A DNA stretch of 64,000 nucleotides from Siphonodentalium dalli (taxonomy: Eukaryota > Mollusca > Scaphopoda > Gadilida > Siphonodentaliidae), in the NCBI GenBank assembly GCA_032622095.1, contig CP136067.1, forward strand, positions 95,656,707-95,720,706. The letters run 5' to 3'. The notes under the pieces were generated by a model. It did no database searches and was not told the origin of the DNA. It saw only the letters and a list, made by a program, of their open reading frames with translations. Both the position numbers and the translations under genes were made by a program. Shown piece by piece: positions 20,933 through 33,545 of the stretch; positions within the stretch are counted from its first letter, which is position 1; every line of letters begins with the position of its first letter.

Positions 20933-22141
20933 GGGCGCGTACACATGGCGGGCAAGAAAATATCAGGTATTTACTTACTTGTGACTTACTTGACCAATGA
21001 AATTAATAATACCGGAAAATATCCGACGAAGACAGCGCGCTGATATGTTATCGCCAGTTGGTGATATGTGTTCACCTTGATTGGTGGCCATCGGTATCCG
21101 TTAACTAATCTCTATAAGGGAGACGCTGGTACCCTTTCACGCACTCGAGTTATGATCCATCAATATATCGCCTGTTTAAACAATTGACTTCGTAATTCAA
21201 TTTTGGATTGTTTGACATAATCGCTGAGCTATTATATGGATATGTGTGGGGACATATATCTTTTGAAGGTTTCCGCTGGCGGTGGATTTCCAACTGCACT
21301 CCCTCTTGAATCGGGCCAAAGACCCAAGATCACATAATTTAATTTGCACACCTCCCATCGTCTTTGAATTTCCCATCTGGTACCTCACATACCTTGAATT
21401 TTGACTGGACACCGAGGAGCGAGGGGCCTAGAAGAAATTCCAAACCAATATTTTGACCAAAGTAGGAAGAAATGCAAATGTTGGTCTAAAACCACTAATT
21501 CCACATACATTAATGGTTGAAAAATCAGACTCAATTTCAAACCATTGTTGGTGTGAAATTTCCAAGTAATATTGTTTCCAACTGGTGAAAACTTTGGCCA
21601 CAGTTGGCGGGGGTCTCATGTCCCCACGTGCAACCATGTAAGTTCGGTAACGTAATGTACACCCCAGTCCCATGAACCAAGAAACAATCTCCTGAAAACT
21701 TCATATGGGGTCCCAATGGGGGTGGGGTCATCCGATTTGCCACAAAACCATAATAACATTTGTCACCCCACATATGCATGCACTATGAAATTATAACATT
21801 TCCAAATTTCCAAGTGACCACTTTCTCATTATGCAGAAGGTCTTTATGCATGCATGAGATCAGTAACGTTGCTTCAGGTCGGTGGGTGCCTAATCCCACC
21901 CGACTTCGGTAATACATGTCAACAGATGGAAATTTCACAAAGCTATGAATTGCCAAAATGGACTATAGCTGATTTACCGGACGCAATTCACTTGAACCAG
22001 CATGACTAATACTGTTCTGATTGAGCTCAATCAACGCCGCGTTCTCGCGGGCGTAATCTTTGCAGCAAGAAAATATCAGTGTGCAATTTTACCTGATATT
22101 TTCTTGCAGATATTTTCTTGCAGCTTCATGTGTACGCGCCC
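20933..22141. mobile_element. 1.2-kb TIR element, copy 1
   Basis: The ends GGGCGCGTACACATGGCGGG and the complement CATGTGTACGCGCCC, followed inward by CAAGAAAATATCAGGTA words, define the element. A second copy lies at 39830-41001 with the same internal order (GCACTCGAGTT, TTGTTTCCAACTGGT, CCCACATATG, CGCAATTCACTTGA). No transposase frame is visible, so it is non-autonomous. Confidence 0.85.
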
Positions 22142-23117
22142 TAAACACAAAATAAAAAACATCTTACGGGTCAATTTATCCTTGTGTTTCAATTTTCACC
22201 GACCGGTTTGCCATCATTCTGGGTATATAATTAATTATTTAGTTAAATCAATTATTAGTGCTCTTTTAAGATATCTTATGTATAGTGCTCTTAAGCCATG
22301 GTTTTTTTTACCACGCGATTTTTCCTCGCGATTGACGTCTGTGGAACAGGAGCTGTGAGAAAGACTTGATTTTTAGAAATGGGCCAAGATGATGTAATAT
22401 ATTGTTTCCAAATATGAAACTCATTCTTGGTGTCTTAAATGTGTGTGGGTATCGTGGTATTTAGTAGTATTTATTTATTTTTTAAACAGATTGAGAACGA
22501 ATTATCGGTAATAAATACTATTGACTGATAAAAACTCGAAAATAATGTCTCCTAGATTACGATGAGTAAAATTAATTATGAATATGTCCCCTCAATTCGG
22601 TAATTTAAATTTGTTTTGTTTCGTAGTGCGTGGGAAAATTGTCAAGACGTCATTCGCTTCCAATCTCTCAATTTAAATATAACCTTTCGTTAAGCGGTGT
22701 TTGTAATTGTTAAAAATCAATGTTAAAAAGACTGGATTCCACCTTACAAAGAACTGTTGCATGCATAACCAATGAAATAGCGCCCAGTCTGAGACATAAC
22801 CAATTTAATTGAGATCCTATATATATGGCATATGTGTATAACACATGAGTGCAATACTCAGCTGAATGGACATTTTTTTCCAGACAAATAGATTCCAGAA
22901 GAGAAATTGAAACAACGCCAATTGTGGGGCCCTTTTTGTGAAGCAGTCCTGATGGTGAACATCCACATCAAATTTCATGCGCATGCATCCGATCACCCAT
23001 GGCGGACAGACAAAGAACCATTATTTCCAGATTAAGAAAGAACATTATTAACTATAGAACGGAATATGCAAATTGTCACATGGCCCTCTATTGAAAGCAT
23101 TCCATAGCTATGTCAAA
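22142..23117. other. Unannotated interval, old dispersed repeat at its end
   Basis: No gene. About 22860-23040 resembles about 23400-23600 (GGGCCCTTTTTGTGAAGCAGT versus GGCCCTCTTTTGAAGCAGTA, then AAATTTCATNCNNATNC), a diverged repeat split by the TTAA element between them. Confidence 0.4.
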
Positions 23118-23378
23118 TTAACCCTTTCATGACGGGAGCTGCCCTTGTGCAGCATTAAATATCATGTGCCAGTGCATTATCTTATATATGCGAGTCTCCC
23201 ACAGGGAGTCTCGCATATATAAGAGAATGCACTGGCTCACAAGGTCAAGGTAAATATTGTTAGGCCAGTGCATTCTCTTGTATTTGCGAGGCGCCCTATG
23301 AGAGACTCGCATATATGAGAATGCATTGGCACAGGGTTTTCGCAAAATTTCAGGAAGCTCCATTCATGGAAGGGTTAA
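23118..23378. mobile_element. TTAA-flanked MITE, TTATATATGCGAG hairpin family
   Basis: TTAACCCTTTCATGACGGGA at the left and GGAAGGGTTAA at the right enclose two hairpins of GCCAGTGCATTCTCTT / TATATGCGAGTCTC. Confidence 0.8.
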
Positions 23379-23619
23379 TCACAATATCTAGATCTGCACG
23401 ACCAAATAGAAAATCACTGTTTCCAGCTGGAAAACGGAAATGTCACTAGGCCCTCTTTTGAAGCAGTATATAGCGAACCAAATTTCATTCAAATCCGATA
23501 ACATGTAGCTGAGAATATTCCCGGACGGTCAGATGGACAGATGAACGAAGTCAATCTAGTACACCCCCACTTCCTTCGATAAGTTGGGGCCACAATGAGC
23601 ATCATTCAAGTCTGCAAAA

Positions 23620-24429
23620 AGTGTGTCTGACAAAATAGCTTTAGAACATATTACCCCACAAGAATAAGATTTTATTTTATGCCAAAAGTATAATTTATAC
23701 ATTTTTGCAGTGAGTTGAAAAGATGCCAACATGTTTGGATAGGATCATTATCAGTTGCAGATTGCTGACTATGTGCCGTACTAAGCGCATGTCACATTGT
23801 GTTTCGACTCGTTACCTGCGACGTTTATGTTTATGCAACTATTTTTGAGTTACGGGTTGAAAGGGTTAAGATACATTTCATCAATACCTATGATACAATG
23901 TTGACAAATCATAAGAAAAAGGTCATTTTCATCGTGACTTAAATGTGGTTTCTCTACCTCGACTTTCTCAACGGATTAAACAACATTACGTCCATGTGCA
24001 GCTACACCGCGCCCCTCCAAAGTAGATGTGGCAAGAATGCAGGGACCAGCCAAGACGGCGACTAGGGAGACATCCTCTCGACCGAAAATGTGCCACTTCT
24101 CCCTATAGTTTTGACACAGGGAGAAGTGACAACGCTCTCATATACAAGTATGCATATATCACAACAGCATATTTAAAGTGTATTTACGGTTTATAATGGT
24201 GTTCTTACTCACTATAATGGATTTATAAATGGGTTATTGTGTTGCATCATACTTAATATTGGATCATAGAATGATGGTTTTGAGGTGAAAATTGAACATC
24301 AGCCATTAACTGCTACTTCTCCCGGTAACAGTCCAAGCTTTTCTCCTTAAAAACTAAACAGTGAAAGTGACTTCTCCCAAGTTTAAACCTCTAGATTGGT
24401 TCCTGAGCAAGAGTAACCCAGCATAATTA
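23620..24429. other. Unannotated interval
   Basis: No gene. A short local inverted repeat of CTTCTCCCT/AGGGAGAAG lies near 24100-24130. Confidence 0.35.
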
Positions 24430-24642
24430 CAGTGATGCCCTAAATAATCGACTCCTTAACCAGAGGAGAATTATGGGTAACTTTTCAGGATTTATTCGGA
24501 AATATGGCTTGTTGCCATTCATCGGAAATCTCTCAGTGAGAACTTTCCGATGAATGGCAACAAGCCACATTTCCCACTAAATCCTGAAAAGTTACCCATA
24601 ATTCTTCTGTGGTTAAGGAGTCGATTATTTAGGACATTACTG
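24430..24642. mobile_element. TA-flanked MITE, CAGTAATGCCC-ended family
   Basis: It runs from CAGTGATGCCCTAAATAATC to GGACATTACTG, flanked by TA on both sides, with the family's palindromic interior. Confidence 0.88.
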
Positions 24643-24666
24643 TACTAAAAAAATATATACAATGTT

Positions 24667-24803
24667 GTGTGCAGTATGTGTTTTTCTTGTACGTGTCCAG
24701 GTTGTGGTGAAAAGTCATATTGGACGAGACACGCAGTGTCGATTCTAATATGACTTTTCACCACAACCTGGACGAGAACAAGAAAAACGCATACTGTACA
24801 CAC
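24667..24803. repeat. 137-bp inverted repeat
   Basis: Arms of about 55 nt (CCAGGTTGTGGTGAAAAGTC and complement CTTTTCACCACAACCTGG) surround a short spacer with GACGAGACACGC. The short frames over it are by-products. Confidence 0.85.
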
Positions 24804-26899
24804 CATTGTATAATGAAACTTTTATTATCCATCTGTATGTCTATCAAAATTATGGGAATAAAACTTTTGTGGTTATTTTTGGTATTTGTCACCGCTAATG
24901 ATTCTCTATAAAAGCCTGTAATGACTGGTGCTCAACTGCTCCAGGAAGCATGATTTGGAACAGTAAACACGGAAGTGAAAAAAAACTCAATGCGGAAGTG
25001 AAACGTCTGCTAAATCCACCAGAGTACTGTGCGGGCTTCACAATTTCAGCGATTCATTTGTCAGCAATGAAGATACTTTTTGATGTCACAGAGTCCTAAT
25101 AAAAAATCACGTTGGACTGGTTTGAGTCCAATATGACTTTCAGGAGTCCAATATGAATTTTTCCTGGATTATCATGCGACGGCTTTTGCCCAATCAGAAA
25201 TAGTGTTAGTTAAGGGATAGATAATAATATCGATTATTGTATTCAATTGCCTGTTACAGCCCAGTGTAATTAATTGATTCGTTCCATTACAATTGTTGTA
25301 ATAGGCTCAAAGCCATCACTGTTACCATGTTACCGTCAATCCACAACAATAACACATATGTCCTGCCGACAGTTATGGTAATTCATAGCAATTTGGTATT
25401 TATTCTGAAGAATGATGTCAAAATCTCCTATCGCTCTAGCCATAATGTTGTTCGACGTAAATGATGTCATGAAAAAAGCAGGCCAGTGAGAGACGATGAA
25501 ATGGTTGTCTTAGTTTCCCTTATAGTCGGGGAGCCAATAAGGCCCACCTGCACCCCCCCCCCCGATGATTACAAATAACCTTATTTTTATTGTTCCCTAT
25601 GGTATCCAGATAAAGAATCCGGATTTCACCGAAAAATAAAGGTGGCCCTACTAGGTGCTAGAGCCATTTGAATCCAGGATGGCCGCCATTTCCTCTAATT
25701 CCGACCAGCTGTATTTAATCGTTGTAATAGATCGGTTGTTAGCAAAAGACACAGACAAAATATATGCCATTTGTTGGTATGATGTCCTTCTTCAAAATGA
25801 CGGCAAAAAATTTCGAAACAAATTCAAAATGGCCGCCGAAAAATGACGTCATCTGCACGAAAATAGGAAATTTAATTAATATTTCACCATATCTTCCAGT
25901 TTTCTTCACATTAATCATTAGTAAATGGCAATGTTTTTGAGACAGTCATCAAGCGTGATATTATAGCGTCATTTTAAGACATTTGCCATTGATGAGGGTT
26001 CCATAATAGATACAGAAAGAGGATTTGAAAAAGAGGGGTAAAATTTTCGATTTTTTGCAAGACGATTTTGATAGTCATTTTATCGACAAACCACACAGGC
26101 TGTTAATAGAATGTCAACAACTATGTGCTTTATTTTATTGGACGGATGTTTTACTTCAATGGGAATGAAATTGGTGTAGAAAATTTCCAAAATGGCCGCC
26201 GAAAATATGAAAAATGGTAAATATTGCCCCAGGGTGTCCTGCAATGGCTTACAAGTTGTGGTTAATATATAAAATTGGCTAATATGTATTATATACATTG
26301 CATACTAACATGTCTGATGCACCATGGATCATTGTTTCTATTGTCACCACTGACATCACCAGAAATATTGGATTTTTCTCTCACAAACTTGACATAAATT
26401 TCGGCAAAAATTCACTTTTCAGGGTTGGACAATTGTTTTAAGTAAAATGCAACTATCATTGGTATCAAAGGTATTTATTGTTTTGGTCTATCTTAAATGT
26501 GTCACACTACGGTGTTTATAGACCAAATTGCTCAAGATGGCTTCCAAAATGGCAACCAAATTTGTAAAAAGTTAATTTTTTACATATATCCCGAACATTA
26601 TTCTCTGCGTTATCCGACAAGGTAGTAAATTGTGACTCACTTGGTTATTGTACGTGTTAGTTAATTAACTGACAACTACGTTATATTATGTTTGTCCCAG
26701 TTCCGTATGGGGCATGACAAATTCATTTTAAAGTTGCAGTATGGAATTTTGCGGAGAACCTCTTTTGTGTTTCTTGCCATATTATTGAAAGGAAATGGGC
26801 AGAACTTTGAAACGGAACTGAGGTGAACCATAATATGTGGCTATTCTGGTCCATTATGATAAAACATATCAACTGGATACACGGTGGATGCCAAGATGG
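24804..26899. other. Interval with scattered AAGATGGC/AAATGGCCGCC words, no gene
   Basis: Loosely repeated CCAGGATGGCCGCC, AAAATGGCCGCCGAAAA and CAAGATGGCTTCC words lie at about 25674, 25828, 26190 and 26535 with TTGTGTAGAAA-type spacers. This looks like an old, diverged relative of the tandem array at 27460-28510. Confidence 0.45.
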
Positions 26900-27130
26900 T
26901 AGCCAGGGAGTTACTATATGATCATAGGTGAGGTGAATAGGTATACAGGGAGTTATTGTATGGTCAACGGTGAGATGAGTACATGTATGTATACAATTAG
27001 TGACTGTATGATCATAAATGTAATGAATAGCTATACAGGGAGTGACTAAATGGTCATGTGTCAGGTGTATGAGTATACCCGGTGTTCCTGCTTGGTGACT
27101 CGTGGCGGTATGGTCATGTGTATACAGACT
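26900..27130. repeat. About 39-bp minisatellite, roughly six units
   Basis: Units of ATACAGGGAGT, ATGGTCAT and GGTGAGGTGAATAG-like words repeat at about 39-bp spacing. The long minus-strand frame 26723-27196, with its repeated H-L-T-x-D-H pattern, is produced by this array. Confidence 0.75.
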
Positions 27131-27459
27131 GTCTTCTTTAAAATAAACAATCAAGAAAAACTGCAAACAAAATTTCCCAATCGGCCTCTGTGCCAAGTTT
27201 AAATGAAAGTGTCAATGACACTGTAACTCAACTTGGAAAGGGAATAATTTCATGTGTTACAGTCAATGGAGCGATTAAGAATGTGGAAAGTTGAAATATT
27301 TAAGTAATACTAGATTATCAACATGAAGAAATATATATAAAGTAAATTCAAGAACGCCGCTGACGGCTATGCTTTCCAATAAAATTCAAAAAAAAATTCA
27401 TAGCTCCCTTCTAGTAGATCAATATCAAGATCAAAATGAAGTTTGGTGATGATCGAAAT

Positions 27460-28510
27460 GGGGCAGTGGACTGTAGCAAGTGCCAAAGGATTTAGTTATG
27501 CAAAGAGTAAAATCCAAGATGGCTTCCATCGGCCATGTTTTATGGCCGAATGACCCCAAAATGACTTGTTCCCATCTACATGTCAATTTTAACATTCATG
27601 ACAAATTTCATCATGACCCAACCAAAGGTACGACCTCTAGCCCGTGCCAAAGGATTGAGTCATGCAAAGAGTAAAATCAAAGATGGCTGCCGGCGGCCAT
27701 GTTTTATGGCCGAATGACCCCAAAATGAAATCCACGATATAGTCATGCAAAGAGTAAAATCCCAGATGGCTGCCGACAGCCATTTTTTTTTGCCAAATGA
27801 CCCCAAAATGACTCGTTCCCATCTACATGTCAATACTAACATCCACATGATGATCAGTCACACAGTACAGCCTGTAGCCCGTGCTAATGGACTGTATTTT
27901 GAAATCCAAATTGGTCGCCGGCGGCCATGTTTCTTGGCCAAATGACCCCAACATGATTAGTTTCCCATCTACATGTCAATTTTAACAGACATGACAAATT
28001 TCACAATGATCTGACCAAAGGTACAAACTGTAGCCCGTGCCAAAGGATTTAGTCATTATGCAAAGAGTAAAATCCCAGATGGCTGCCGACAGCCATGTTT
28101 TTTTTGCCAAATGACCCCAAAATGAATCGTTCCCATCTACATGTCAATACTAACATCCACGACAAATGTCATGATGATCAGACGTACACTCCGGCCTGTA
28201 GCCCGTGCTAATGGGTTGAATTTCGAAATCCAAGATGGCGGCCATGTTTTTTTGCCGAATGTCCCCAAAATAACTCGTTCCCATCTACATGTAAATGTCA
28301 ACAGCCACGTGAAATGTCTAAACAATCCACCCAAAGGTACGACTTGTAGCCCGTGCCAAACGATATAGTCATGCAAAGAGTAAAATCCAAGATGGCTGCC
28401 GGCGGCCATGTTTTATGGTCAAATGACCCCAAAAGCCCATCTACATGTCAATATTAACATCCATGAAAAATGTCATGATGATGAGACAAACAGTACGGCC
28501 TGTAGCGGAA
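27460..28510. repeat. Tandem array with AAGATGGCNGCC core
   Basis: Six or so diverged units of about 150-190 bp each carry GTCATGCAAAGAGTAAAATC, AAGATGGCTGCCGGCGGCC, CCAAATGACCCCAAAATGA and TCCCATCTACATGTCAAT. The same unit recurs in decayed form at 51830-52440. Frames across it are by-products. Confidence 0.85.
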
Positions 28511-28864
28511 AATACAAGCTCGGACAAAATTATGCATGTTGTAAAAAAATTTAAGTCGAAAAATGGGGATAAACCCAAATAAAAAGTCGGACAAACTTCA
28601 TAATCGCAGATGCACAGGTTTCCTTGGTATTAAATAGCTGTGCCAAACTTAAATAAAATTGAAGGAAAATGTGGGAAGAAAAGCTCGGACAAAACTACAA
28701 TGATTATTCAAAGATCGGTAGTAATAAAATTCAATCCATTGAAACCAAATGTAACCGACAAAATAAAAATGATGGCTGTAATTTGGTGACAGAGATAGAC
28801 AGGATTAACTTTTGCCGTATCTTGCCAAAAATACATAATATGAACTAAAAATCTCTATCAATCT

Positions 28865-29264
28865 TTAACCCTTTACCCAACAGAAGGGCCCTGTGCCAAT
28901 GCATTCTCTTATATATGCGAGTCGACCATAGGTCGCCTCGCATATATAAGAGAATGCATTAGCTTAACACATTAAAAATTATAAAATTGTTAAAGAATGT
29001 AAGAAAAAATGGTAAAAAGTGTTAAAAAAAGATTTTTTTTAGGCCAATGCATTCTCTTATATATGCGAGGCGACCTATGGTCGACTCGCATATATAAGAG
29101 AATGCATTGGCACAGGGTATAACTGTAACTATCACAATGTGGTCAATGAGCCGGTTCCAATGATATCCATATTTGTATGGTTCTATTGAGACAGACCGAA
29201 GATATTTTAGGCTGTTGAAGCTTTATTTGGCCGGTTTTGGCCGGTTTGTTGGGTAAAGGGTTAA
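28865..29264. mobile_element. TTAA-flanked MITE with CCCTTTACCCAACA ends
   Basis: TTAACCCTTTACCCAACAG to TTGTTGGGTAAAGGGTTAA. It contains two ATGCATTCTCTTATATATGC hairpins and is closely related to 16285-16709. Confidence 0.88.
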
Positions 29265-29508
29265 CCCTACCATGACTGGAGCTTCCTGAAATTTTGCAAA
29301 AACTCTGTGCCAATGCATTCTCTTAAATATGCTAGTCTCATATATCAAGCCTCGCATCTATAATTAAGAGAATACATTGGCGTAACAATATTTACCTTGA
29401 TATTGATATATGTGAGGCTCCCTATGGGAGACTCGCATATGTAATAGAATGCACTGGCACAGGATCTTCAATGCTGCGCCAGCACAGTTCCCGTTGTGAA
29501 AGGGTTAA
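29261..29508. mobile_element. Second TTAA element abutting the previous one
   Basis: It starts in the same TTAA (29261-29264) with CCCTACCATGACTGGAGC and ends GTTGTGAAAGGGTTAA. The interior has the family's GCGAGTCTC-type hairpins. Its ends match 23118-23378. Confidence 0.75.
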
Positions 29509-29717
29509 CAGATATGTTGAAGGTGTCTGTGTCATTTCCACTATAACTGCTACCACGTACGGCATTGTGGCATGTCAAGACAATTAAATTATCACTCCTC
29601 ATTCAATATGAGTGGCCAAATGATTCAAATGAGTGGGATAATTGACAATTTTCAGGTATTTCTGGCAAAACATTCCTGGTTGATTGCAAGCCTGATTAAG
29701 CGTGTTTGTTATTTACA

Positions 29718-30079
29718 GAATGAGGTTAGCGGGCTAGCAACGCTAAATTCACCTTCTGTGGACCTCAATCTGCTCAGGCCTCATTTTCTCTTGAAAGTTT
29801 CTTTATTATCAAATTTCTATAGAAACTTAGATTCTTTTTATTTTTATTTTAGTTTCTCTATATCCCCAAATTGGCAGATGACACATTGCATAATCGAGGT
29901 TTCCAATGGGTGTACATCACAATATTCACCATTTGGGAATTTCCATCTGAGCCTATGTCTCCCATAGCAGATGAGGCCATGCAGAATGAGGTCCCCAGAG
30001 AAAGAATTTGGTGACGCTAGCCCACTATGCGGCATGTCACTAAATACACACTATAGGGACCTCATTCTGCAAATGACAG
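29718..30079. mobile_element. Palindromic MITE, GCAGAATGAGG family, long degenerate form
   Basis: ACAGAATGAGGTTAGCGGGC at the left and CTCATTCTGCAAATGACAGG at the right enclose CATAATCGAGGT and GTACATCACAA words, the same interior as the long copies at 48989-49409 and 49894-50298. The 131-codon frame across it is not a gene. Confidence 0.7.
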
Positions 30080-30327
30080 GTATGCTATATTATCAGGCAT
30101 TGTTGATTGAGATTGATTATATTTTGTGATGCTTGATTTTTACTTCGGGATGAGCAAACCGTTGATCAAAGTAAAAGACCAATATGATATTAAGTTCCAA
30201 TCTGCCGTTTATGTAAGAAAACTCGAACCAAAGAAATTGGGCAAAACCGTTCATTTAATGTGAATTGGAGCAAAACAGTTAGATCGACAACCAGATTCAA
30301 AATGGTTACCAATATGGCAGCACAATT

Positions 30328-30362
30328 AACTATAATCTATAATCTATATCTATATTTGCGAA

Positions 30363-30401
<39 letters not shown>

Positions 30402-33190
30402 GTTCTATAGAAATTCACAGGGGACCATCTAGATGATGCCAAAGGGGTCTACTAGGAGTAGCTTTTTACGAGAAAGATAATGGTCGGGGTTAGAATTTTC
30501 TAAAGTGACGCCGTTGTTGTCAGGGGCAGAAAAGGGGGAGGGGAAGAAACAAAATTTGTCGCCGATTGCCACCAAACTTATATATAATCATCCCCATAAT
30601 ATGAGGAATCTAATGGCGAGGTTTAAATATGGCAAAAGTCGCGCCGTTCGCGTCAGGGGTGCCCGGAAGGGGGGGGGGGCAGATTTTTTTTTCTGTCGCC
30701 GATTGCCACGAAGCTTACATATCATCATCCCCATGATATGAAGAATCCAACGGTGTGGTTTAAATATGTCAACAGTGGCGTCGTTTGAGTCAGGGATGAA
30801 CGGAAGGGGAGAGGGGCACCAAAATTGATAAAACTAATTTTAGCGCCGATTTTCACCAAATTGATATATATTCTTCTTCGTGATACAAGGAATCTAATTG
30901 TGCGATTTAACAACGCCAAATTGTTGTTTTTGGATGAGAGATTGGGAGGGGTGGGCACTAAAATTGATAATAAGTCGCCGATTGCCACCACACTTATACA
31001 AAATCATCCCCATGGTATGCGGAGTCTAATGGTGTGGCTTTTATCTGTCAAATGTGGCCGCATTCGAGTCAGGGTTGCATTGAAAGGGACAGGGGTACCA
31101 AAATTGATGCACAATTTTTTTAGCGCCAATTTCCACCAAATTGATACACGTTCTTATCCATGATACGATGAATCTAATCGTGATTTAAAGACGCCATAGT
31201 TGTGCTGTTTGGTGAGAGATGGAGAGGGGAGGGATTGGCACCAAATTTGATAAAAAAAATTATTTAGTCGCCGATTATCACCAAACTTATAAACAATCAT
31301 CTCCATGATATCAGGAGTGTAATCGTGTGGTTTAAGTATGTCACAAGTGGGGTCATTCGAGTCAGTGGTGTATAGAGATGAGAGGGACACAGAAAATTAT
31401 ATCTATATGTTTAGTGCCGATTTCCACCAGATTGATACATATTCTTCTCCGTGATACGAGGAATCTTATCGTGTGGTTTAGATACACCAAATTGGTGCCC
31501 TATGGGTGAGAGATATGGGGACCTTAAATTTGATACGAATTTGTATACTCGCCAATTTTCACCAATTTCATATATATTCATCTATAATCTCTAATGAGTC
31601 TTAGTGTGTGCAGCTTGAGTCCGAAATAGGGATGGGAGGGTCACCAAAACTGATACAAAATATTTTTAGTACCAATTACCATCAAATTCAGACACGTTCT
31701 TCTCAAATGATACAAGAAATAAAATCGTGCTGTCTGTCTGTCTTTTTGTCTGTCTGTGTGCGTTCTATTTATAACTTCACGCGATACAATCGAGATGGCA
31801 CCAAGGCGTTCTAAGAGGGGTAACTTTTTAAAAGGAAGATAAGGTGAGGGTTAAAATTTTCTAAAATGACGCTGTTGGTGGGAGGGGAAATTTACAAAAT
31901 ATGGTGAAATAGTTTTGTCGCTGATTTCCACCAAACGAATACATAATCACCTTCGCAATATGGCGTTGTTCGAGTCAGCGTTGCATCAAAAATTGATTTA
32001 ATAAACCAAATTCCACCAAATTCATACACGTTTTTCTCTAATGATATACCATGAATTAAATCACATTTGGTGTCGTTTGCGTGACGGATGGCGAGCGGAT
32101 ATGCACTATCATTGATAAGATTGCTATTTGCCGATATCCACATATAAGTTATATACAGTCACCAGGCCATCTCCATATCATTTTAAGTAGTTGGGCGTTC
32201 ACATTTCACAATACCGACATACGGTGACCCACATAAGTGACTTGAACAATTATATAGATTTTTCGTTTATATAGATTTTTCGCAAAGTCATATTTATATG
32301 GGAATGGCAATCAAGGCATTCACACAATCAGCTAGCAAAAAGAGATAACTAGAAGAAGCATTAAACGTATATTTATCATTCTATTGAAGAGATACATATA
32401 TTCGTGCAAACTGAGAGACCTCGAACCGTCAGAGGATTGCATATATATAATAACAAAATTTAGTCTGTTCCATTCAATACAGTTTCCACAAAAAGTTACA
32501 ATTTGGCCTGTTCAAAAATAGTGGTCACAGTGTGCAGTCAAATATAGTTTCTTCTGATATACAAGAAAGTGCAGTTAGTGGCACAAGACTTTTCAGGATC
32601 CTACCAATACTGACATCTGACAAGGGTTTTAGAACAGACTCATCGACTGACATAAACAACTCAAAATCTCGCTCTGTGCCTGGCACATGTAGCTGATATA
32701 TTTGCGCAGCAACATTTCGTTCAAACTAAGAATATTTAGCCAATATATAGCACCATGAACAGAGGAGCACCTGGAAATTTCTTTGAAACATCTGTATCTT
32801 CATGGAGATATGATAGCCAGGTGTCCTCGAGATCTTAGTCCAACCCACTAGATTGATTGATACATTTCAATATGTAAAACCCAATTATCATATTTTATCG
32901 AACTAATGTGTTTATGATGTTCATGTATCATATAACGTCTAATGTATACGCAGTTGTAAATAAATAAATACTTCATTATTGGTGGAACGGATTAATCGCG
33001 ATAAACAGAATGACAATTGACAAGGTGAGCCACTAATTATAGTCCATGAGTGTAATAATCATGTTTTGTGATGCTATTTGACTATACAATTTATGAGAAA
33101 ACGTATAACACTTTAAGCAAGAGCATTCTCTATTCCCAACAAATATCCACAGCATACATTAACCTGGGCAACGCCGGGTAACCCTGCTAG
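30328..33190. mobile_element. Helitron-like non-autonomous element with tandem core, copy 1
   Basis: The 5' side has CTATATCTATATTTGCGAATG followed by (TGTC)n. A core of tandem ~150-200-bp units (CCGATTNCCACCAAACTTAT, CCATGATATNAGGAATCTAAT) runs to about 32.1 kb. The 3' end reads GGGCAACGCCGGGTAACCC then TGCTAG before T. A CTRR-type end after a GC-rich hairpin and insertion before T fit Helitrons. The architecture resembles tandem-core Helitron-like elements described in bivalves. Copy 2 is at about 44760-48143. Confidence 0.65.
30363..30401. repeat. (TGTC)n microsatellite, about 9-10 units
   Basis: An uninterrupted TGTC run lies at the 5' side of the Helitron-like element. A shorter run lies at 31728-31760. 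Confidence 0.95.
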
Positions 33191-33289
33191 TTTACTATAT
33201 AAATGAGCAGATCTTGATCTAATTTTACGTCTTCAGCAGAAAATCCCATTTATGGGCCATGTTACCCTAGTAGAAATGAATGATTCCCG

Positions 33290-33545
33290 CAACTTTCCCG
33301 CAATCATAATTTTAGGTTGCGAAGTATTTTCATGATTGCGGCGATAATTCCTGTGGTTGCGATATGATTCCCAAAGTTGTGGACATGCTTCCCAAATTTC
33401 CCAAAGTTGCGTGTATGATTCCCATGGTTGCAAGAAGAAAATATGAAGCTTCCCATGATTGCCAGCTGCAATCATCATGATTGCGAACGTTTCGTTGATG
33501 GTTGCGATGATGGTTGCGAAGGTTGCGATACAAAAACCAACAGAA
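33290..33545 (-). repeat. Subterminal GATTGCG/GGTTGCG minisatellite, left
   Basis: Irregular 12-24-bp units of TTGCGATGAT, CCCAAAGTTGCG and CATGATTGCGG fill the left subterminal region. Confidence 0.75.

Noticed and set aside
26723-27196. 157-codon minus-strand frame with repeated H-L-T-x-D-H segments
   Set aside because: The pattern is produced by a 39-bp minisatellite, the start context is poor and no domain is recognisable.
29572-29967. 131-codon plus-strand frame
   Set aside because: It overlaps a degenerate palindromic MITE and has no coding-like composition.
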